Shown here piece by piece: positions 23,155-32,699 of a stretch of 64,000 nt of DNA. Under the pieces are notes generated by a model. That model was not told the origin of the DNA and searched no databases. It saw nothing but the letters and a program-made list of their open reading frames with translations. Location of the stretch: assembly GCF_905220565.1 (NCBI RefSeq), contig NC_059410.1:6906695-6970694 (forward strand), written 5' to 3'. Origin of the DNA: Melitaea cinxia (Eukaryota; Arthropoda; Insecta; Lepidoptera; Nymphalidae). The position numbers and the translations under genes were made by a program. Every line of letters begins with the position of its first letter. The first letter of the stretch is position 1.

Positions 23155-26100
23155 ATGGATACTTTAAATATTGTGCAATGGAATGCTCAGAGTATTCTAC
23201 ACAATCAACATATTTTTAATTATTTCCTTTTGGACAAAAATATTCACATTGCGTTAATTTGTGAGACTTGGTTAAAGCCTTGTCAAAAATTTAAGATACG
23301 TCATTACAATGTAATTCGTCTTGATTCAGGAAACACCCACAATGGCGTAGCCATATTAATACATAGCTCTATTTCTTATTCTAAAATTGATACTTTTTAT
23401 GATGACTCCATTCAAAATGTTGTTGTTCGTATAAAATACTCTAGCAACAAAGAACTTACTATCATAAGCTTTTACAGTCCAACTAATTGCAATCCTGCTT
23501 TTTCTAAATCTAAACTAGACAGGTTAATTAAAAGTTTACCAGAACCAATCTTCCTAGCAGGAGATTTTAATGGCCTAAACTCAGCCTGGGGCTGTTCTAC
23601 TTCTAATTGTCGAGGCAAAGACATTTTAGAGTCTATCAATAACAATAATTTGGTTATACTTAATGACGGAAGTATGACCACTGTTGGTTCGCACATATGG
23701 AGACAGAATGCTCTTGACTTAACCATAGTATCACCTTCATTGGCTCTAGAGTGTGACTGGTCAGTACATGACGATCCCTTAGGCAGCTACCACTTTCCTG
23801 TAATCACAAAAATTTTACTTAATAACAATCATCACAATGCCACTCCTATTCCCAATAGTAGCTCACTACCCTGCTTCCCTAACCTGAACAACGTTGATTG
23901 GAACATTTATAATTTAAATGTCCAACTATTGCTCACTGAATTTTCTCTTGATACACAAGACCCCCTTCATAACTACACAAAATTTACAGATATTTTACAC
24001 TCAGCACTGTGGAAATCATCTTCTATTTCTAAGCACTCTTTGGTTAATACAGCTTTATCTTCATGCTCTCCTTCTAACTTAAATAAAAAAAAAAAACTTC
24101 TTCCTTGGTGGAATTTCAATTGCACCAAAGCCGTATTAAATAGCAAAAACGCTTATTTGACTTTTAAATCTGATCCCACTGAGGCTAATTACATTAATTT
24201 TAAAAGACTACAAGCCACCAAAAAATATATTATCAGAAATGAGAGAAGAAACAGTTGGATAAAACTTTGTGAACAATTTAACAGATCGACTCCTATATCA
24301 GTCATTTGGACGTATATGCGAAAATTTAACAAAAGCTATTCTCCACCTTCCCATAACAACTCTGACTATTCTTGGATCTTTGATTTTCTCAAAAAATATA
24401 CTCCAGATACTGTAGAGCCAGCCTTTAATCTTAATTCTTTCTGCCATATTCTTCCTAATCAAAATTTTATTATAAAATCTTTTACCATTGTCGAATTAAA
24501 TTCTGCTATTTCATCCAGAAAAGACTCTACACCTGGCCTTGACTACATTTCATATAAAATGCTTAAACACCTGTCTTCTCAATCTAAACTAATTTTATTA
24601 AATATCCTGAATCTTCTTTGGGAGCATAATCTTATTCCTATGGATTGGAAGGTTGATTGTTTAGTACCTATCTTAAAACCCAACAAGGACAAGTTTAACT
24701 TTGATTCATATAGACCTATAGCATTGACTTCTTGCATGGGAAAAATATTTGAACAACTTTTAAAACAAAGATTGGAACATTTCATAGAGTCTAATCATAT
24801 TTTACCTTCTAATCAGTTTGGTTTTAGAAGAGGCAGGTCTTCAAGGGAGAGCATTGCTCACTTACATCTTGATATTTATAATGCTATACAATCAAAGCAA
24901 GCTCTCGCTGGAGTTTTCTTCGATGTAGTTGGAGCCTTTAATAATGTTAACCATCATATTCTATCCACGGAATTAGCTGCGATTGGTTTACCTGTAAAAG
25001 TTATACAATGGATTTTTAATTTTTTGCACAGTAGGAAGGTATTTGTTAAGTATAATAATAGACTTATTGGTCCAAGGCTTTCTCATAAAGGTACATGTCA
25101 AGGTAGCATTTTGAGTCCATTGATTTTCACACTTTATATACATAGATTAAACTTAATTCTAGGCTCTCATATATACAATTTACAGTTTGCTGATGATTTG
25201 GTAGTCTATTGTTCTAGTAATAATATAACTACCCTAAATCTTAAGTTAAACGAAGCTTTAGTTAAATTAAATTCTTATTTTAATTATCTTGCATTGGACA
25301 TTAGCTTTGAAAAGTCTAAAGTCATAGTTTTTAATAAAGTAGGGTCTGAAAGAATTAAAATAAACTATAATAATATATCTCTTCTTATCACAAATGAAGT
25401 TAAATTTTTAGGTGTTATATTCATGAATAACTTATCATGGAACAAATATGTAGACCACATAGTTGATAGAGCTCTTAAGGCTCTTAATATTTTAAAGTCT
25501 CTTGCAAAAACATATTGGGGTTCTGATCCAAAAATCCTTCTTAACCTATATAAATCTCTTGTACGCAGTCATTTTGAATATGGATTTCTATGTTTTTCTG
25601 CTAATGACAAGTTGGTTAACAAATTAAATATTATTCAAAATCACAGCCTGAGACTTATCACTGGCGCCATGAAAACAACCCCAATTAATTCGTTACAGGT
25701 CGAGTGCAACATTTCCCCTTTACACCTTAGATTTAAATATTTGAAATACTGTTTTTTGCTAAAACTGTTTTCCATTAGTAATCATCCTCTAATTAAAAAG
25801 CTTAATTACTTACATAGTAAATATCCTGTAAATGCTCCATTAACTTCTAATAACCCATTTATTCTCTTCGAATATTCATTCATGTTAAATCTAAATAACC
25901 AACACAAAATACACAGTTCTAGCAATTGGATGTGTTACGAAAAGGAGTTTGACTGTCTTATTAATCAAATCGATATTATTATTGACCATAAGCTAAAAGA
26001 GCGCCAGGAAGTTTACAACCTCATAGCACAATACTCTGATAAGTTCAAACAAGTTTACACAGATGGATCAAAAAATGATATAAATGTTTCCATGGCCTAT

Positions 26101-26937
26101 TATGTACCTCATCTGAAGTTTGGCCAAGGCGTCAGATTGAAAAAGGAGATATCAATATTTACAGCTGAAGCTCTAGCAATTACTGCTGCCCTAGAATTCA
26201 TTAAAAAACAAACTAATCAATATTGGCTGATCATTACTGACAGTATGAGCGTTCTAAAGGCTTTAGATAATTATCAATTCAGTGCTAATACAAACTTCAT
26301 CATTTTAGAAATAAGACATCTCCTTTATCAACTATCCAGAAGAAACTACAACATCAAATTATTGTGGACACCTTCACATATAGGAGTAAGGGGAAATGAA
26401 CATGTGGACTTTCTGGCACGTTCAATTGTTGACAGTGACAGCGGCAGCCCTGTTGATGAGAATGTTGCCGTACCATACACTGATCTATTAGTTGCTATTA
26501 AATCAAAAATCCTATCTGATTGGCGTGATCTTTGGCGACAAACCTTGTTAAGAAAAGGATCTTGGTATGCTCAGATAAATCAAGATATTGGAAAAAGTCC
26601 TTGGTTTACTAAATCGCATCAACATAGAAGCAGAAAATATTATACAATACTATGCCGCTTGAGATTTGGACATTGCAGATTTAATGCACATTTGAATCGT
26701 ATGCGTATCATCTCATCGCCCGTTTGCCCACATTGCACCAACAACTCTACACAGTCTTTAGATCACATATTTTTTGAATGCTCCGCTTTTAATCTGGAAC
26801 GCCTCTTATTTATAGCCAACTTGTTATCAACTTCTGGACCAAAAAATGTCCCGCGCAATACACAAGATTTATTGACTAATTTGGATAACTATACTAGTAT
26901 ATTTGAATTTATTTGCAATACTATCAATGATATTTGA
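23155..26937 (+). CDS. LINE ORF2: endonuclease-reverse transcriptase-RNase H (1,260 aa)
   Basis: Starts MDTLNIVQWNAQSI at the first ATG; the open frame begins nine bases earlier. APE-type endonuclease, about residues 1-220: NIVQWNAQS, ALICETWLK, AGDFNGLNSAWG, SYHFPVI. Reverse transcriptase, about 450-720: LVPILKPNKDKFNFDSYRPI, FDVVGAFNNV (motif A), CQGSILSPLIF, and LQFADDLVVYC (catalytic FADD). RNase H, about 960-1,085: VYTDGSKND, FTAEALAITAALE, IITDSMSVLKAL, WTPSHIGVRGNEHVDFLA, with all four acidic positions present. A C-terminal CPHC-X8-H-X4-C knuckle follows. No premature stop; likely able to support retrotransposition. Confidence 0.92.
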   Translation: MDTLNIVQWNAQSILHNQHIFNYFLLDKNIHIALICETWLKPCQKFKIRHYNVIRLDSGNTHNGVAILIHSSISYSKIDTFYDDSIQNVVVRIKYSSNKELTIISFYSPTNCNPAFSKSKLDRLIKSLPEPIFLAGDFNGLNSAWGCSTSNCRGKDILESINNNNLVILNDGSMTTVGSHIWRQNALDLTIVSPSLALECDWSVHDDPLGSYHFPVITKILLNNNHHNATPIPNSSSLPCFPNLNNVDWNIYNLNVQLLLTEFSLDTQDPLHNYTKFTDILHSALWKSSSISKHSLVNTALSSCSPSNLNKKKKLLPWWNFNCTKAVLNSKNAYLTFKSDPTEANYINFKRLQATKKYIIRNERRNSWIKLCEQFNRSTPISVIWTYMRKFNKSYSPPSHNNSDYSWIFDFLKKYTPDTVEPAFNLNSFCHILPNQNFIIKSFTIVELNSAISSRKDSTPGLDYISYKMLKHLSSQSKLILLNILNLLWEHNLIPMDWKVDCLVPILKPNKDKFNFDSYRPIALTSCMGKIFEQLLKQRLEHFIESNHILPSNQFGFRRGRSSRESIAHLHLDIYNAIQSKQALAGVFFDVVGAFNNVNHHILSTELAAIGLPVKVIQWIFNFLHSRKVFVKYNNRLIGPRLSHKGTCQGSILSPLIFTLYIHRLNLILGSHIYNLQFADDLVVYCSSNNITTLNLKLNEALVKLNSYFNYLALDISFEKSKVIVFNKVGSERIKINYNNISLLITNEVKFLGVIFMNNLSWNKYVDHIVDRALKALNILKSLAKTYWGSDPKILLNLYKSLVRSHFEYGFLCFSANDKLVNKLNIIQNHSLRLITGAMKTTPINSLQVECNISPLHLRFKYLKYCFLLKLFSISNHPLIKKLNYLHSKYPVNAPLTSNNPFILFEYSFMLNLNNQHKIHSSSNWMCYEKEFDCLINQIDIIIDHKLKERQEVYNLIAQYSDKFKQVYTDGSKNDINVSMAYYVPHLKFGQGVRLKKEISIFTAEALAITAALEFIKKQTNQYWLIITDSMSVLKALDNYQFSANTNFIILEIRHLLYQLSRRNYNIKLLWTPSHIGVRGNEHVDFLARSIVDSDSGSPVDENVAVPYTDLLVAIKSKILSDWRDLWRQTLLRKGSWYAQINQDIGKSPWFTKSHQHRSRKYYTILCRLRFGHCRFNAHLNRMRIISSPVCPHCTNNSTQSLDHIFFECSAFNLERLLFIANLLSTSGPKNVPRNTQDLLTNLDNYTSIFEFICNTINDI

Positions 26938-27249
26938 AACAGGATCAGGACCTTCATTCATCGGATGTGAAATTTTATTTTGATATTTCAGGCTTCGGCC
27001 TATTACAGACTTGGTTTCGACCTCGCCTATCACTTATAGACAAAGAAGAGTAGACGAAAATATGAAATTTCAGACTTGGTTTCGGCCTTACTCTACCAGT
27101 CATCGAATCAGAAGAACAATAAAGTTACTTCAGACTTGGCTCCGGCCTTTTGATATATCAGAACGAAACTTACAAATTCAGACTAGGCTGTATGGATTAT
27201 AGTCCTTTGCCTTTCCCTATTGGGGATAAATTTTAAAACAACAACAACA
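26938..27249 (+). repeat. LINE 3' UTR with tandem TTCAGACTTGG..CGGCC motifs
   Basis: Five degenerate units: AGGCTTCGGCCT (26991), CAGACTTGGTTTCGACC, CAGACTTGGTTTCGGCC, CAGACTTGGCTCCGGCC and CAGACTAGGCTGTATGG, spaced 20-60 bases apart. Several fold as GGC-loop-GCC mini-hairpins, one with a UUCG tetraloop. Probably the RNA signal read by the element's own reverse transcriptase. Ends in ACAACAACA. Confidence 0.65.
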
Positions 27250-27344
27250 TTATTTCAAAGATTATAAGAATTATTAATACTTTATTTTCTATCACAATGA
27301 TTCTAGAATTAGTTTTATTTAAAAAAACTATAAAGCTTTAAGAA

Positions 27345-30300
27345 ATGGATGACTCTCAAAGTTGTGATATCTTCTCGCAAAGCAGCGTTAGCCTGCACAA
27401 TGCTACCGTATCCTTTATTAATTAAAATTATTATATATATTTTGTTTCATTTTATTTTATTTTGATTTAGTTGGGAAACAGACAGTGTACAGAGACTAAG
27501 TTTAAAGCTAATTACATAAAAAAAGAAAATATAAATACACCATCTAAAAGTCTTCACATGGTTGCTACATAAAAGGCTAGAGCTTGTACAGTAAGTAGTG
27601 GTTAATATAAAATATTTGCATAGCGATCAATTAAACATAATATTTACAACAGTTCTATAGAATTACATTGCACCAGTCCTTTGTCAACACAAAACCTAAA
27701 TTTGAAGCTATTACACAAAAGATTTATAAGTTTATAAATATGGTTGCTAAATAAAGACTAAAGCTTGAGGTAATTGAGCCGTAGGTAATGATTAATATAA
27801 TAATCATTTCTTAATACACACAACAGCTTTAAGAGATCGCATCAAACCAGTGCCTTGTCATAATTCTTTTTAAGAGTATCGACTGATGTATTGAATAAAT
27901 AAAAATTAAGTTCTGGAATGTCACTCAATGTATTAATTTCTTTAGAGGTTCTAATTAAGAAAACATTTTTGCAAAGCAGTTATAATTGAAATAATTAGAT
28001 TCATATGTTGTACAATATAATTGTATAATAACTATCTGCCCAGACATACTTCGTTCTGTCTAAAGTTAATAGTAAAAATTAATATTTCTTAATTTTTTTT
28101 TTAAAGTAAGTACTAATACCTTCCGTGGGCCTTAAGGAACATACAAAAAAAAAAATTAGCTGAATCGAGCCATTCTCGAATTATGCGCTCAGCAACATTC
28201 ATTTTTATTTATATGTAAGATTTCTTAAAAAATATAACTAGGTTGATGTAGAATTATACAACTCTCTTATCGCTAAGATTAAAGACTCTGCATACAAGAA
28301 TGTGGGTGAAAAACACAGTAATTTGGATCATTTCAATTTAATTCTAAATGATTGTAAGATTTGTATTTTTCAGGTAGGTGTTTAACTCTTAACAGTTAAT
28401 TTTCTGCTACTGAACTTAAATTTAAGATTAAAAACTAAATAATTCTGTTTCAGGGTTTCGATATAATTATATCTTTGTTAGACAATTTGTCAGTGCAAGT
28501 TGATAGAATATGCGGCTATATAGACGATGCCGCATACATTCTACAAACACTATCGAATCTCATTAAGAACATCATTGAAACTGTTACCCTAACATGCAGT
28601 AAAATAAGAATATTTCCAACTAGCACGGGAAATGTTATTTCATTAGTTTTTTCACATTGCAAGAATAGGTAATGTTTTTGTAAGATGAGACTAAAACATG
28701 AATATAAAACAATATTATAATTTTTATTAACGTTTTATTTTTTTATTGTTAATATTTTCTTTAAAATGATTAATATACCAATTAAATATAGCATATATTT
28801 TTTATTTTAATATGTTACATATTTCAATTTTTATGTTTCAGTGACTGCATATACGGCAGCTACTTAAGTAATGTAGAAGAACAATTAAAAGCATTATTCA
28901 AATGTTGTCATGAGCTTCAATTAACTTATTTATTGGCCCTGGGAAAGAACTTCATATTTGATTTATCAGAAATAGATGAACAGAATATTTTAATAGAAAG
29001 TATGTTTATCAATAGAATTTATTTTATTAAGGCTGTAGAACGTCTTGATTGAAATATAAATATTTTATTTTGCACCAGCTGACCTAACAAATGTCTTGTC
29101 TTGCAAACTGTCAAACTTTAGAAGATAATATTCATTACTGTTTTGAATATTTGCAATTTTCTGTACAATTTTCTTATTAATTTCCTAAGAACCACAAAGT
29201 ATTTTAATACTCTTAACAAAAAGAATTAGCCAAAATGGTTCAACTATTTAGTGATTTGTTTTCATTCTAATCTATATAAGATTACTTATGAAGTATTTAC
29301 ATTTTATTGATATTAATTTTAGCGTTGGACATTAATTTGAGGATAGGTGAAGTTGTACAGTCGTTAGATGTTAAAACTATGGCCGAACAATGGAAAGCTT
29401 ACACCATGATTTGTGAAAAATATTCCGATTTTTTAGTAGATAAAAATATATATAATAATTGTACTAAACTGTTAGTTTCAACTATCGAAAATAACATCAA
29501 AACTGCCTTGGAGGTAACATTACTTTTGTTATTATATCTTTATAAAGTTGGAATATTTGCTATGCTTTAGAAATTTCCTCTTTCTGTGCAATTTTTTAAA
29601 ACTTTTTCCTTAAGAACCTTTACAAAATAATAGAAAACAGATGCAAAAATTAGTACAGTTGATCCAGCCATCAGTGAGTTTCGGAACTTAGCAATTCATT
29701 TTTATTCATAAGTAGCATTTAGAAATTTTTTTTTCAGGTAAAAGAAGATAAAGTTATTATAAGATCTTTGAAAGTGGCCAGTTTTTCGCTGAAAATATTA
29801 TTACGAATGTCTACTATTTTTAAAGGCTCTACGTGTGTAAATTATCAGTTATTTTTCGAATTACTTTCTAATATGAGCCTGTAAGTTTATTACTATAAAT
29901 ATATATATATTATAAGAAATAATAAAGTATTAAATAATAGTATAAAAGTAGAAAATAATATAGTATTATAAGAAATTTATTACTATAAATATGAATATGT
30001 ATATTTTATTTGTATTAAAACTAATTACATTTTAATATTGCAGATGTAACAGTAACTATTATGAACTGACATTGAATAAAACACCTGCATTTACAAAACT
30101 TTTAAGTACAAATTTATTAACACCTATAGATGCTTTAATAAATCAACTTGTTAGTGAAGAAAAATTTTTAGAAGTGGGTATAATAGTTTAATATTTATTT
30201 ATTTTATTCATGTAAATCTTACCTACCGTTACCTGAACTTTTGAATATTAAAAGATTTGTGAATTTTCTGGATAATACAGAACTTTAAGCTTTTACCTCT

Positions 30301-32532
30301 TTTTTTTAGATGGTCTTGTCTACAAATAATACAAGCACAGAAGAACCTAACTTCTTAGCACACATTCTTCTAAAAGTAATGATTATGAAAACTATTTTGA
30401 AAAGAAAAGAAGTTTTACATGATATGAAAAACAAAATTATTAATGATGTTTTTGCTATCTTACCAAAATGTAAGTATATTTTACTTTGATGTAGTTTTTA
30501 ATAAAAATAATAGGTGCACTGACTACCCTTTCTTTACATATTCTTCTTTGTCTAAAGTTTCTTTACATATAAGTAGCAATACTTAGCAATAACTGCCTTT
30601 GTACATTGAATATCTGTTTAAATTCCATATTAATGTAATTCTTTTTAAAATGGTGCACAGTCAAGCATATTGTATATGTCTATTGAATATAAAAAATACA
30701 AATATGATTTTTTGTAGGTCACATGTGGCTTAATATTGGCTTAAAATTTAACTCCATTTTAAGTGAAAAACAGTTTTATGGTCTGTATAGTCATTTGTTA
30801 GTTCATACAATATCACTGGCTGCGTGTATGAATTGTAAAGAATATAGTAAATTAGAAAAAGTTATGTATGAAATTATTATGGGTGTTGATTATTATAGTA
30901 CTGTATTTTCGGCGAATATGTGGGTCTCTTTGTGCCGGTATGTTATTTCTTGTATTTATAAGTAGTTAAAATTTATACAATGTGAAAAGTATTATTATTA
31001 TATTTACTTCAGGTATTTTGATTGTTTAGCTTATTGCTTAAAAACTAGGTAATATTTATATTTCAGGATTGGTGATTCTCAGTTGCACCTAAATACTTTA
31101 CAAAATTTGTTGAAAATATATCAAAAATTAGAAAACAATAAATCATTTACTACCTCACCTCAAAAAGTAAATTTAAATTACACCATAGAAATGCTTTTCC
31201 AAACTCTTAAATATCCAGAAAAGCTGTTAATATATAAACATTTTAGTATACAAGATAATAAAAATGTTGGTATTTGGTGTGCCATGAAAATAACGAATTT
31301 GCCAGAAAATCTCGAAATATCTGCTGAAAAATTGGTAGTTCAAAAATTGATTCAAGTTTTTGATGAATTGTCAAATAATGAACAAAACAATTTTGTAAAC
31401 TTGGTAGGTAATTAAATTTCTATACTATATTTTTGTGGTAACTTTATACTTATAAATTCATTTATTTTTCAGATAAAACAAATGAAACTAGTATCAACTT
31501 GTTCTTTTACCGTGTGTGATTCTAAATTAGAAGATTTGATAGTAAAGTGTTGGAGTAAAGCATGTCCTAATTGCAATACGATTGTCCTACAAAATTCTAT
31601 TTGGTTCAAATATATACAAAGTTTAATTTATTTAACTGATTCTTACGTGGAGAATTTTGAAAACAGTGCAAACTTGACTAAGGTAATATATTAGATAATC
31701 TTATACCTATTGATTCTTTAATTACAACACTCTTTACTTCATTTTTCACGTGTTAAATTGAATTGTAAATTGAGTAATGATATTTTGATTTTATTACTTT
31801 TAATATTCAAAATTTTGCGTCAAAGCACTAAATGAATTTAAAATCGTTCAGAGCTACCGTCATATTTTAATAGCTAATATAATTTTTTTTATGTTTAATC
31901 CTTTATTATGGTCGTTTTAGGTGGCATATGTTACATCAAGTCTTCTTCTCAAAGGGAACGCCGATTTTATAACACTTTTATTCAAGACATTTTGCAAATT
32001 GTTCACCAACAGTTTAATTAAAGATCATTTGGACATCAATATTTTAATAAACACACTGAAAGATCTAAAAACAGAAAGTGTCGTTCAGAACTATATATTT
32101 AGTGTTATTGAATTAAATGATGATATAAATAATTTGGTCACACAAATATTAAGTAAAGATCCATCACTCAGAGAATTGAGAAATAATTATGACGAATACA
32201 AAACAAAACTTCAGAACCCTATCGAAAGAAAAAGACTGCTGGAAAATGTTTCTGAATGTATATTTTCGCACAAATGTATTAATAATGAGTTAATTTTAAA
32301 TTTACAAAATGCAAGAACTAATAGTAATTTTGATCTCGATCTCAGTCCATTGTCTGAACCTGAACATGAACCAGCAACTAAAAAGGCAAAACTCGATACA
32401 AGTGTTGAAAGACTCTTATTAAATTTAGAGCGAGATGTGTTACTGCTATCTCAAGTTAACGAAAATATTCTCAGTGATCACAAGAATAGAATCAGAACTG
32501 TTTGTGATAATTTAAGAAATATAATATCATAA
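27345..32532 (+). CDS. FIRRM/C1orf112-like protein, complete, 12 exons, about 856 aa (tentative)
   Basis: Exons: 27345-27407, 28242-28373, 28454-28668, 28842-28999, 29323-29513, 29738-29880, 30044-30173, 30310-30469, 30718-30937, 31067-31403, 31473-31682, 31921-32532. All phases close and total 2,571 bases. The product is Leu/Ile/Asn/Lys-rich, predicted all-helical, with no signal peptide, membrane segment or catalytic motif. A short acidic-to-basic stretch (LDLSPLSEPEHEPATKKAKL) near the C-terminus resembles a nuclear-localisation signal. Length and character fit FIRRM (human about 853 residues), which stabilises FIGNL1 in dissolving RAD51 filaments. I did not recognise a diagnostic motif, so the name is an inference. 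Exon 1 uses a weak donor (ACC/GTATCC) and is the least certain part. It is convergent with the Src gene. Confidence 0.72.
27408..28241 (+). other. Intron 1 of the FIRRM-like gene
   Basis: 834 bases, AT-rich. It contains two diverged direct copies of a segment with GTTGCTACATAAA/GGTTGCTAAATAAAG, AAAGCTTGAG and TTTAAGAG/CAGTTC around 27555-27680 and 27735-27860. No gene seen. Confidence 0.4.
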
Positions 32533-32642
32533 TATTATTTATTGTTTTATTTTTTTAGCAAATCTTTGTGCTTTTGTGCATCCCATTTTTGAGATTATTG
32601 TTAGAGCAATTGTTCCTATTACTGTATATTTATATATTATTA

Positions 32643-32648
32643 AATAAA
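32643..32648 (+). terminator. Poly(A) signal of the FIRRM-like gene
   Basis: AATAAA 111 bases past the stop codon, followed by an AT-rich, GT-containing stretch. Confidence 0.65.
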
Positions 32649-32699
32649 AGGAAAAATATTTCACATTTAAATTTATTGTGTTAAAAAAATCTTTACAAA

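Larger units (their letters stand above)
21940..27249 (+). mobile_element. Full-length I/Jockey-group LINE, 5.31 kb, 12-bp target duplication
   Basis: Bounded by TTATTTCAAAGA at 21928-21939 and 27250-27261. It has a short 5' UTR, ORF1 (22059-23144), ORF2 (23155-26937), a 3' UTR with degenerate tandem hairpin motifs, and a tail ending (ACA)n rather than poly(A). The order APE endonuclease, reverse transcriptase, RNase H and a simple-repeat tail points to the I group of non-LTR elements. Both ORFs are open and the duplication is exact, so the insertion looks young. It lies in the 5' flank of the FIRRM-like gene in the same orientation. Confidence 0.9.

Noticed and set aside
21940..27249. LTR retrotransposon or retrovirus-like element
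   Set aside because: No long terminal repeats, protease, integrase or envelope; the APE endonuclease plus (ACA)n tail shows it is a non-LTR element.
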